From contig NC_071354.1 in assembly GCF_943734655.1 (NCBI RefSeq), forward strand, positions 80,289,822 to 80,353,821: DNA of 64,000 nucleotides, given 5' to 3'. This DNA comes from Sabethes cyaneus. Taxonomy: Eukaryota > Arthropoda > Insecta > Diptera > Culicidae. A model generated the notes under the pieces. It made no database searches. It was given only the letters and a program-made list of their open reading frames with translations, and was not told the origin of the DNA. This document shows, piece after piece, positions 24,522 to 35,500 of this stretch (position 1 is its first letter; the number at the start of each line of letters is the position of its first letter). The translations under genes were made by a program, and so were the position numbers.

Positions 24522-25260
24522 TACAACGTCGAAACGCTATGCAGAGCAAGTTAGATCACCTCACCTCCACTATGGTAGTGAACACTGACAATTCCACCAA
24601 CTTCACAGTAGCGGGACAACAAGTTGATCAGGTAGACGCCTTTCAATATCTTGGTAGCCAAACAACGCCCGATGGTGGTACCAAGACTGATATAGCCACA
24701 CGGATCAGGAAGGCCAGGGGTGCCTTTGCAGGTCTGCGAAACATTTGGCGCTCAAACCAGATCACTCTACGTACGAAAACCCGAATCTTTAATTCAAACG
24801 TTAAATCCGTACTACTGTATGCCTGCGAAACGTGGTGCGTCTCAGCGGAGACAACGCAAAAACTGCAGGTATTCATTAACCGGTGCCTGCGATACGTCAT
24901 TCGTGCCTGGTGGCCTGATAATTGGATATCCAATGAGGAACTCCATCGTCGGTGTCATCAACGGCCGATAGCCACAGAAATTCGTGAACGTAGGTGGAAG
25001 TGGATCGGACACACCTTGAGGAAAGGAGCGAACGAGGTTTGCAGAGAAGCACTCGACTGGAATCCACTAGGACAGCGTAGAAGAGGCAGACCCAGAGGCT
25101 CATGGCGACGGAGCTTAGCCAACGACATCCGGGCTGTAGACGAGAACCTGTCCTGGCGACAGGTAAAAGCCATGGCGGGCAACCGTCAGCAGTGGAGATC
25201 TCTGATTTCATCCCTTTGTTCTGCCGGACCGGCGGACATGGACACATAAGTAAGTAAGTA
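24522..25260 (+). mobile_element. 5'-truncated LINE (reverse-transcriptase C-terminal end) with TAAG tail
   Basis: The insertion is bounded by a direct repeat, AGGTAGTATATA, at 24510-24521 and 25261-25272. It carries about 240 codons in one open frame, from QRRNAMQSKLDHL through FQYLGSQTTPDGG, YACETWCVSAET, RRWKWIGHTLRKGANEVC, RRRGRPRGSWRRS and WRSLISSLCSAG to a stop at 25247-25249, then a TAAG repeat tail. The open frame begins at 24434, so its first 30 codons are host flank and not part of the element. The fingers, palm and catalytic YxDD are absent. A simple tetranucleotide tail and this C-terminus fit RTE-like or related LINE clades (inference). The copy looks recent because the frame is intact. 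Confidence 0.9.
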
Positions 25261-25319
25261 AGGTAGTATATATTGATTGAAACTTAACATCACCTTAAAG
25301 TGTACAAGCTAAGATTCTG

Positions 25320-25450
25320 AAACACCAATTCTCGTTTGGCCATAACGCGGAATATAGAGTTTCGCAGAATACCATTTCGCGAAAAACCTTACGCGGGATG
25401 TACCATTTCACAGAAAATCTTTTCGTAGAAAGTACCATTTCGCAGGGGTG
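25320..25450. repeat. Degenerate minisatellite with ACCATTTCGC units
   Basis: Repeated phrases TACCATTTCRC, GAAAAMCTT and TTTCGCRGAA recur about every 30-40 bp. A similar but different-looking array is at 48280-48490. Confidence 0.6.
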
Positions 25451-26799
25451 ACCCAACTGACGGAAAGTAATAGAGGTCAGTATTTGTATTTCATTTGTAT
25501 AGGAGCCCCCCACTATTGAAGGGGGAGGGGATATAATTCCCCTCCTAAAGAGGGGAGACGTTTCAATTGACCATAGAAAAAAACATGCCTATAAAAACAC
25601 CCACATGCTAAATTTGGTTTCATTTGCTTGATTACTTCTCGAGTTATGAGGAAATTTGTATTTTAATTGTATGGGAGCCCCCCCCCCCCTCGTAAAAAGG
25701 GAGAGGGGTCCTAATTCATCATAGAAAAAATTCATGCCTCCAAAATCACCCACATGCCAAATATGGTTCCATTTGATTAATTAGTTCTCGAGTTATGAAG
25801 AAATTTGTATTTCATTTGTATAGGAGCCCCCCCCCCCCCTCCTTAAGCGGGGAGAGGTTTCAATTCACCATAGAAAACATTTTTGTCTCCAAAAACACCC
25901 ACATGTCATATTTTGTTCCATCTGCTTGATTAGTTCTTGAGTTATGAGGAAATTTGTATTTCATTTGTATGGGAGCCCCCCCTCTTAAAGGGGAGAGGGG
26001 TCATTATTCCCCTCCTAAAGAGGGGAGGGGTCTCAATTCACCATAGAAAAAAAAATTGCCTACAAAAACACCCACATGCTAAATTTGGTTCCATTTGCTT
26101 GATTAATTCTCGAGTTATGAGGAAATTTGTATTTCATTTGTATGGAAGCCTTCCCTCCTAAAAAGAAAGAAGGGTCCCAATTCATCATAGAAAAAATTCA
26201 TGCCTCCAAAATCACCCACATGTCAAATTTGGTTCCATTTGCTTGATTAGTTCTCGAGTTATGAGAACATTTGTATTTCATTTGTACACACTTAGATTTT
26301 TTCACCGAGCACGGTAAAATAAATTGCCGAGATCCCAACAGCTGAGATCTCGGTGAAAATCTCGGTAAAACATTGAAACACCGAGATCTTGGAAATCCAA
26401 AACATCAAACAACTGTCAAACTTTACCGACAATCTCGGTATTATTTTTCCAAGATATCCGGTAATCAATACTGAAACTCGGCTAAAATTGCCGTATATTC
26501 GTAAAGCGTAAGCGACCCAAACTGTCAAATTTTAACGAGATTTTCTGTAAAACACTAGCTGAAAATGCCGAAATACGGTATTAATATGCTGAAAACTCGG
26601 TATTTTTAATAAGTTTATGAAAATCAATAAAATTTTGAATAAAACCATAAAACTATCATAATTAACCAATATGCGCATTTTTTTATTTTAAAAAATTATT
26701 GTTTAACAGTTTAACAATGTAATAGTATAGTTAATAGTATAAACTATTGAAATATAATGGCAAAGTTAATAGGTAGAACGAGCAAATTTTTCACCTGTA

Positions 26800-27180
26800 C
26801 AGTGGACCCCCGTTCGTTTGAACGATTCCTCATGCAAACTAACGGGGTTACTTTTTAATTTGAACAACTGGTAACCCGAAATATGCTGAAACCTGTGTGA
26901 ACTGGCCGCCCTGATCTTTGTTATTGTTTTGGTGGTTTGTTTTAGTTGGCAGTTGCAAGTGTGAATATTGCATTTTCCGATCGGATTTCTCTCTTAATCG
27001 TTAGGAAAACGAAATGTGAAACCGATTAAACACGCTAGGTCAGTACAAACGAATCGAACAAATGATGTCATGTTGAGAATGACATTTGAACCATTTTTAA
27101 TTTGCACGACGTGCAAACCAACAGGGTTCAAATTAAAAAGTGTTCAGATTAAAAATGGTCAAACGAACGGGGGTCCACGG
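26800..27180. mobile_element. Pogo-like MITE, copy 2 (381 bp), nested
   Basis: Begins CAGTGGACCCCCGTTCGTTT and ends, inverted, CCGTGGACCCCCGTTCGTTT, flanked by TA at 26798-26799 and 27181-27182. It is inverted relative to copy 1 at 17398-17799, and the two are alike along most of their length. It lies inside the 26287-28070 element, so it inserted later. Confidence 0.85.
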
Positions 27181-27195
27181 TAGTGGTTGATTTAC

Positions 27196-27430
27196 CTACT
27201 GAAAAAATTGTTGCTCTGATAAACACAAAGAATTGCTTGTCGTTGGGCATGCAGTTGGTGGCAAATACATCGTAGCATTCGCATAGTCTAAGAAAGCCTA
27301 CTACTGCATGGCAGCCAACGGGGATGTTGTATTCTTTCCATGAGATGACGCATTGGCCTCCACACTGCAACATCTCACCCCGAATTATGAGCACTGGATT
27401 CACATTATGGGTTGGGAGGGAATCGTCAAC
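27196..27430 (-). CDS. Exon-like open frame inside a TA element; function unknown
   Basis: On the - strand, an acceptor-like CATTTCTCTAG precedes 27430 and a donor-like AG|GTAAAT follows 27196; between them 235 nt are open in one frame. The 78 or so residues include PVLIIRGEMLQCGGQCVISW, VGCHAVVGFLRLCECYDVFA and NCMPNDKQFFVFIRATIF, with seven cysteines and a hydrophobic end, and look like folded-protein sequence. I do not recognise the family. It could be part of a protein encoded by a longer autonomous relative of the transposon or a captured host exon. No promoter, start or partner exon was identified, so expression is not shown. Confidence 0.4.
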
Positions 27431-28270
27431 CTAGAGAAATGTTTTTCATATTTTATCTTCCAAAATTCAGTACAGTAATTAAAAAAGCTTACTCCAATCC
27501 ATTGCACCAACCCGTTCGTTCCTGTATTGCGGCTGCACCACGCGTGCGCTTACTTAAACCGAATGATAGCCAGGGATCGAAAAAAATCTGCAAGAATTTA
27601 TGCGTTAAGTTAAAACATTCACACATTTATAAACATTCCATTTACCATCCGAAATTTCTTTGAAGAGATGCCGATACGCGTTTAGAATTTTCACAATTTC
27701 AACTTCACCGGTAACGAAACTGCTATCGATCGCGCACAGTTAATTTTTGACTTTGCTTTCTGAAATCGCGGTAAAACAGTTTGTAGCTTTTTTCAGTAGC
27801 ATTTAACGAAATTTCGTGAAAAGCGATTTTGAAGTACCTAGATTCGGCACTTTATTTTACTGAGCTCGGGGATTTACTGTTTTACTGATCTTCTCGGCAA
27901 ATAAGATTGCAGTATCTCGGTAAATAAGCTTCATTTCCGATATCTCAGTAAAGTAATATTCCAAGTTACGGTAAAACGAGAAATGTTTACCGATATCACG
28001 GGAAAACAGACCTATTTTTGTGTAGTTCGGTATTTTACTTTACCGAGACTTTATTTTGGAATTAAGTGTGTATGGGAGCCCCCACTCTTAGTGGGAGGAG
28101 GGGTCTCTAACCATCATAAGAACCTTCCCCTACATGCAAATTTTCACTCCGATCGGTTCAGTAGTTTTCGATTCTATAAGGAACATATGGACAGACAGAC
28201 AGAAATCCATTTTTATAGGTATAGATTTGTTTATAATGCTCACCAAAAACTGTTAAAAATTATCTGCTTA

Positions 28271-29080
28271 GGGGAACTGTGGGTAAGACGAACAGGTTAA
28301 GAAAAACATCTAATATAATACAGAGAACTTATGATTTATAAAACCTAAAGCGCCTAAACCTAAACCTAAAAGCGTGCAAGAAGTGAAGGGGGTAGCCCCC
28401 CTCCTTCCGAGGGCTGCCAATCGAAAATTGTTTAACAGCGGCAGCATGAACAAGTATTCCAAAATCTATTTCATGGCTGGCCGCTGCTAATTTAGTTGAA
28501 GTCCACGTTTGCCGGTTAAATTTTCGTTTATATGCATGAGATATTGCTAAGAAGCAAAATCAACAATTTTATTATAACATGTTGCCTGACCATCTTACCC
28601 ACACTAGCAATTGTCCATTTCACCCCATCATTATACATTTTTTAAAGCGTTCACAATTTTTCATATGCAAAGAAAATTACCCATTATTTCAATGCAGACG
28701 ATACTTGAAAAGGTATTAAATCGAAATACTTGATGTATGGGTAACATTTTAGAATTAAACCACTCAAAAAGCATATTTTCGATGACATTTTTTTCCTGTT
28801 GGATACATTTTGCACTGCGACCAGTTATTTGATCTATTGTGGCATTTCGATGACATAAAAGTTACATCCGCACGCAGAATCACTTCCAATTTTCAGTTTT
28901 TCTGTACGTTATCAAAAAGCAAAACTTGAAGGTCCTAAATAATGATGGGAACGTTCAGACATCATAAAATAGCAAGAAGATTGAATGCCCATCAAAACAT
29001 TTAGGAATTTTAATGCCTAACTGGTAGAATTAACCACCTGTCCGTCTTACCCACCCTGTTCGTCTTACCCACAGTTCCCC
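28271..29080. mobile_element. TA-flanked element with reiterated GGGTAAGACG motif, 810 bp
   Basis: TIRs: GGGGAACTGTGGGTAAGACG at the left and the same sequence inverted at the right, followed inward by AACAGG; TA lies at 28269-28270 and 29081-29082. The terminal motif (GTGGGTAAGAYG) recurs in the interior, as an inverted copy near 28595 and as a second copy next to the right end near 29040. No coding frame of note. The layout matches the elements at 37408, 38777, 39130 and 57857. Confidence 0.85.
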
Positions 29081-29261
29081 TATTTTTTTTGGAAAAAGTA
29101 ATCTTTGCTGCGTTTATTATATTCACATTATAAAATAAAATTTGTTAATGAATCTGCTCAACGGTGCCTGATTTTCCTTAGCAAACTCGCAGGGGGAATC
29201 ACAAAAGAAAACCAAAAGGAGATCTGAGCACCTCAACGGTAATAAAAGATTTACTCGCATT

Positions 29262-29334
29262 TGCCGAAACCCGGGATTGAACCGGGGACATTTAGATCTT
29301 CAGTCTAACGCTCTCCCAACTGAGCTATTTCGGC
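29262..29334 (-). tRNA. tRNA-Phe (anticodon GAA)
   Basis: On the - strand a 73-nt cloverleaf begins GCCGAAATAGCTCAGTTGGG, with the acceptor stem closing as TTTCGGC plus discriminator A. The anticodon loop reads ACTGAAGAT with GAA, there is no intron, and the T arm is CCGGGTTCAATCCCGG-like (seen as CCCCGGTTCAATCCCGGG). Internal A and B boxes are intact. A TTTT run about 16 nt downstream fits a Pol III terminator. One variable-loop base (T where eukaryotic tRNA-Phe usually has G) is unusual. Confidence 0.95.
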
Positions 29335-29598
29335 AACTTAAAGAAGAGTTGTTCACTGCGCTTAATGCTAGAGTAAAACCGTAATTATTTTCATACCAGC
29401 TGTATTTCAATATGATAATAAATAAATGACGCATTCATACAACGTTTCGCTCTGCATGGAGGAGATTTGAGATAATAAATTGATTGACATTGACATTGCA
29501 TTCTGTCTTATGCTTTTACTCTCTATATGAAGTACCACATCGTTCGCCGGTTGATGATCTAACTCTAGCAAATGATCACTGCCGGTACCTAACGGTTT

Positions 29599-32500
29599 CT
29601 AGACCTGTGTACCAGCCGCATAGTGAATGCATTGGTCGATCTTGCTTTGATAGGCAACCGGAACTGCACTCTTGCAGCCATAGCCGCCCAGCTTGTGGAT
29701 AGCGGCGTGATCCAAACAATCGATGATTCCATCCCCGTTGCAATCCTGTAAAATGTTTGATATTTAATATTAAGTGTAATTAACAGTTAAGGGATATTCG
29801 TGAATTACGTAGAAGAAGAGTATTTATCTAAGTCCATAAATTGTGTGCGTACGGTTTTTACTGCAACGGTCATTGCACTGAGCAACACGTACTCGCATAG
29901 CCAAAAGACGAGGAAGCAAGAACTGGTTTAAGAACAAGTCCTGGTCATACGTTTATTTGTCTTCACAACCACTTCTATTTCACGGTCATGGGTGGTCGCT
30001 CGTTAGTAGAAGGACGTCGATATACATAGTCATAGAGAATCATTCTTACCTGACCAAACTTCCTCATGTACCCTTGTACAGTTCTGGCGGCGCAGAAAGG
30101 GTCGTTTGCGCAGTTCGCGTATGCTAAAATAATAATACATAAGTTAAACCAATCAAGTAAACGCTAAATTATAGCATTGATAATAAAAGCACATTGTATT
30201 TACAAACTTTGATTGATAGGTATCATGAATGGTAATAAAAAGTCTATGAACCATGGTTTACAGTCAATAAGGCATAATCCGTAAATTATAGGTACAATCA
30301 AATACCAGTTTATTATCATATGCTCGTGCTTTGCGTTAATAACATGATTTATGTCCTTTAACAGTGGAAACCCACATCACTTACCTCCTTGCGAGTCCGG
30401 TACATCTCCCTGTAGAACCGGTTTGCCAGCATCGGCCCAGTATGCCCAGGTAATTCTAAACATTCCGCAGGCATCACCGCTGCAACGAACAGACGGATCG
30501 CAACCGCTAGACGCATCGCAAATACATCGCAGGCAAACCTCGGTCACAGGAGTTTCCTCAACGGCTGTGCACGTTGTTGGTAAGAGAAGAGCGAAGTCGA
30601 AAGTTAGTTCGATAAAATGTTGCTTACACACTTAAAAAACTCGGCAAAATTTGCCTAGATTTGGACAGCTGAGCGTTCGGTGAAAATTTCGGTGGTGCAT
30701 ATCGACGTTTGCGGATCTTTACTAACGTTTGGTATCATAAAAAATTTACCAAATGCTCGGCTGTCCAAATCTCGGAAAAATTTTGCCGACTTCGGTGATT
30801 TTTTGAAGTGTGTGCTATGCAATGATTTTCAACGAAATTAGAGCCAAATATTTTATCATTATACCAGATTTTTAATCAAAATTAAAAATTAAATCAAACG
30901 TATGTAATGGATGGAAAAGTATTCATTCTACAAACAAAAATATGATGCGTAATCAGTTTTAAACAGAGGTACATCAAACTATTCGACAATTCATATTCAT
31001 TTATTTATGTATTGACGACCACTATTTCAATAGGGCCCAAGTCCAACTTGTAAACAAACCGAGCGACGGTTCTTTTTTGCTGGGCCAGCATTGTACTAGG
31101 GCACTATTGAAATGTTGGTCGTCTATTGTTCTTATTACGCAAATAAACACCTAATAGTTTTTCAGCCTTGCACAATGTCATATTTAATCACTACTTTAAA
31201 GTGTAATTTTAAACGATTTATTTACACACGAAACATTCTAATACTATCGAAGTTTTAATAGCTTTCAGCGACAGGGATGCGGCTCATGATAATCATATGG
31301 TATTTCATATGGAAATTTACTATTAGTTATGTGCAGAATATTTTGAGCGTATGTTGCTACATCGTCGTAATTGCCTATTCCCATCCTATTCAACACAAAT
31401 TATTAAAAATATCAGCATTTTTATGACACACAATGCAAAACTAGTTATTCCCTAATAATTTAGTTTGTTGTCTATCATACTCGATCCATCAAAGTGAGCT
31501 GAGATCTATTTAAATGCTTTTTACCATTAAAGAAGTCATACCAGCCAAATTTCCTACGTTTTTTCGTGCGACGAAGAAGATAATCTCAACTAATCGTTTT
31601 AATTTCCGTCATTCATAAATGAAAATAACTCACGCAAGGCATTGTCGTTATTCTACAGCCAGGAAAACTTGCCTGACCTGAAGAAATTTTGTAGAATAAC
31701 ATTTATCACGCCGTCCTACACAAATACATGCGCGTTAGCTTCGTAAACATTATTGTGATTTTTAGTTCGGACGATGAAAAATTTTGATGGAGGAATTCTA
31801 AAACGGTACGACGAATTTTAGAAATAAAGTCAGTTGCGTAATTTCAAAAATTTGCTTTAATAGTCACTTTTCAGTGATTTCAAAGTTCACGGATCGGAAG
31901 ATAAGTGCACAGAGAACAGACATTCATCTTAATCGCGCAACGTGTGTAAAAGCTTAGCCGCCATTTTGAAAGTAAGTGGTAATGCTCCCGCTACGTGGCG
32001 CTCACATCACTAAGAGGATTGATTTTGATTTTTAATGTCTGTCAATGCATATCAAAGTATTCATGTTTTCACCAAGGCGTCGCTATAGCACTAGCGTGTT
32101 GTTTATGCAATCTATCGAACCAACAATAAAAGTAAATAACATTTATCAAAAATAGCAGTGCTTGAGTTATTCCTTTTCAACTCATCCGTGAAACAATCTT
32201 TGCGTAAATAAACCAACTTTTTTGCATTTTGGTTCAAAGTGATTCTGTGCGGCTTCCCGCACCCGTTCGTCTATACGAAAGTCTTCATAGCGGTAAGGTT
32301 TTCTGGAATGCGATTAAAGTTCAGAAGGCTGCTGCAGGTGCCGCCGCAATGGTGTCAGGCGGTACGAATGGTGCGTTCAATTATTGAAAAACTCTAAACA
32401 TGACACCTATTTCCGGTAATTATCAAATAAAATAAAATCTTGAGATGCCTTTTGGTTTCTATTTTTGATTTTCAGCCAGGTTCAATAAATAACATAAACA

Positions 32501-35500
32501 AAATTACAGCCGTTGCTACAGCAACTTATATCAGAGTAGCCAGTATTTCGAATATGCAGAATATAACAAGACAATATATTAAATTTGGCAACAAGGATAT
32601 TGAACAACTGGTGCACCTGATGTGAGATGTCGCTAGTGTCTTATTAAAAAGTTTACACACCATTTGCATAATATTTTATATGAGCATAAATGTCTGTTCT
32701 CTGTGATAAGTGTGTTTAGTCAAATTAGCACAAGAACTTTTGGAGTATTCATTAAATGCATCCAACAAATGATGAAAATTAGAATGGCTCTACTTATTAC
32801 GACGGGAATTAGAAAAAACCCTAAATGAATCCTGTTTTCTGTTATTACATAAACTGAATAAAGTGAATTGGTTGATCAGTCGTTTAGTATAATCGACTGA
32901 CGTGCTTAATTAAGATGGGAGGTTACTTTTCTTTTCTTATGGCCAGAACTATAACTACATTTTCAACCATAACTAAGAAACAAAAATAAAGCCATCTAAA
33001 CCATTTTGAAAAGTTCCATAAGGTAGAATATAATTTTTCCGATCTTTCTTTGGAACTTTCCACCACTGCAGTGTACACCACCGTCCCAGAATACTGGCCC
33101 AAACAACGAAATACGTGATCGCGTGAAATTACGCCGAAACCTATCATTTTTCACATATAGTGTCTTTAGGAAAGTTTGTTAGCATAAAAAGCCACTTCTT
33201 TTGAAAGGATTTTGACTTTACACGGAAACAAATTCACTCTCGATAATGAGAGAAACGGCTCATGATTTCGGGATCCTAGTGTATTTTATACATTTTATAT
33301 AACATTATGAATAATAATAAACACAAATTTCTTGCTAATCAAAGACAACGCAAGACCATGAATTACAGATACCACCGCTTTCGGATATCCTCCTTCCGGG
33401 GACCGTTATAGTATAAGTAAGATTGTCGCACCCGGCTGTCCAACACATTCAAATAGAAGCCAACGTGGAAAATACGCTATACATTCGACGACTTTCAGCA
33501 GAAAAAGCTACCGCAGAGTACAGCATAAGCGGATAATACAGCGCTCGTTCGCTAATTGCACGAATGAGGCGATGCGATTAGCGAATTTCGTTTTTTAATT
33601 GCACGATAGTTGCCAATATTTATTGTAAAACGTGATGCGTTATCACTGTAAAGAACTCTTCACATGCATTCACACGTACGCTAAATTTTGGGAAGAACAT
33701 CTAAATTTTTACAAACGAACTAAAAGCTTAATGAATACGTGTTCAATTAGTCAAAGTTTAGTCAAATTTGCATGAATTTGATTGTAATGTATCTACGTAA
33801 TGCAAAGATAGAGAGTTTGCATTCGGCAACGCTGCATTTTTGTTTATAGCAACCACCTGGAAAACCACGTGTAGTTTGACAGATAACTGTTTTTTAGTTG
33901 CACGATCGTGCAACTAGCGAACGTGCAATTAAAAGACGGTGCAGTTAGAGGGCGTGCAATTAGCGCACGAGTACTGTACTGATTAGCGGATAATACTGAC
34001 AAGCGGATCAAAGAACGGGAAAACGTGAACGAGTAGTGCTAGCACGTCCACGCCCACGGCACGACCAATAGAATAGCGCGAGACGTATTAGACACTATCG
34101 CTGCAGACGATTCCAAGCAGCGATTGATACAGTGTGCCAGCGAGCGGCAGACGAGAAGGACCGAGCAAGAGCTCACAGGTTGGTTGTAACTGTGACACGC
34201 CAGAACAGTGAGAGAAACCGAAATGCTAGATCTGTCAAAAAGAGACTTCACCATCGTGGTTTGATTACTCGGAATCGTGAACTTTTTTAATAACTCTTTT
34301 CATAGTGCTTTGACGTAGGACTACGTCTTTCAGGAAGGTAACTGGTATAGGGTGTCATTCCAAAAAATCTTTCTCGAAATGGTCAGGTTTTGAACGCTAA
34401 TAGCGTAGTGGTTTCCTGAACGATTTTCAATATTCTTACACCAATCGACTGGAAAATCTTCTAAAAAGTGGCCCAAACGAAGAAAAGTATGGATTATTGA
34501 TGTTGAACTATTGAAAAAATGAAAGTAATGAATCTATGTTTTACCAGAATTCGTGCTTCGTAATTGGTTGGAAGATTCTTTACGGTGATCTAAACCTATA
34601 CCAATTTGATATCTGTGCTTAGGAAGTAAGCCAAAACAAGTGACCAAGTTTTCTCATTTCAACAAGATTTCTTAACACCGCTATTAAACCTAGACCATTT
34701 TGATGTCCTTGCTAGGCAAGTACACCAGAAAAAGTGACAAAGCCCCCTCGTGCCAACAGATTTCTTACGAACGCGATTAAACCTAGTCCAATTTGATGTC
34801 TGTGTTAGAGAAGTGTGCCAGAAAAAATGACACAAGTACGTTGTCCAAACAGATCGCAAATTCTTTACTGCGAGACGATTAAACCTAGGCGAATTTGATA
34901 TCTGTGTTGGAAAAATGTGCTACAGCTGTAGTGTTCGGTTATAATATGACTCTGTATGAATACGCATGCTTGCCGTTTTATTAGAAGTGTAGTGAAAAGA
35001 TGTGCTGTTGATAAAATAGTATTGAATTGGTAAAATCCCTTCAACGTGGGGAACCATGGGTAATAAAACAATCTTTAATTTCTGTAAGGTAGCAGGAAAG
35101 CAATAATTTGTGTTCTTGATTTTGTTAAATTGTTTCCAAATGCATATAGAAATAACTCTGAAATCTTTTGTTGCATATAGCATGTATACATGAAGAATCG
35201 AATGATTACAAGCATGGATACATGCTACTATCACTACAAACAGATTTACGTAGTCCTGCGTCACCTATATATGCGGTCGTGTCTTGTACACAACTGCTCT
35301 GATTTTTTTTCAATATGGCGTCTTCGGAAGAATTTCTTTATATCAATAGACGCAACGACTGGTGGTTAGTATTAGTTCGGAACTCAAACACAGGTGGCGC
35401 TGCAAAATTTAACTTTCTAATTTGATGATATACAGCTATGGTATGTTCTAGAAAGTTTTAGATAATCTTATTATGGAAGCTTTTTGCTGAAAACATTATT

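Larger units (their letters stand above)
26287..28070. mobile_element. TA-flanked TIR element (CACACTTA termini), 1784 bp, with a nested MITE
   Basis: It starts CACACTTAGATTTTTTCACC and ends AATTAAGTGTG, with TA at 26285-26286 and 28071-28072 inside a repeat unit whose uninterrupted form is known from the neighbouring units, so the target duplication is certain. Both subterminal regions are rich in CTCGGTA/TACCGAG phrases in inverted arrangement (26300-26600 and 27850-28050). A 381-bp pogo-like MITE is nested at 26800-27180. A related 185-bp element is at 30628-30812. The interior contains an exon-like - strand frame, listed separately. Confidence 0.85.
25494..28230 (+). repeat. Tandem array with a unit of about 150-165 bp, split by a transposon
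   Basis: Unit starts (CATTTGTATRGGAGCCCCCC) recur at about 25494, 25659, 25813, 25963, 26132 and 26278. Each unit then has a C/G-rich box, CACCATAGAAAA, CACCCACATG, TTTGGTTCCATTTGCTTGAT and CTCGAGTTATGAGG. The last unit is interrupted at TA by the element 26287-28070 and resumes as TATGGGAGCCCCC at 28071. It ends with GGTTCAGTAGTTTTCGATTC and a GACA-repeat tail. A related array in the opposite orientation is at 59231-59945. The open frames that run through the units are repeat artefacts. Confidence 0.85.

Noticed and set aside
25494..26286. Regularly spaced repeats considered as a CRISPR array
   Set aside because: Units of about 150 bp with no short repeat-unique spacer pattern, in an animal genome.
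32923..33147. 74-codon - strand frame
   Set aside because: No domain or splice context; lies in lysozyme intron sequence.
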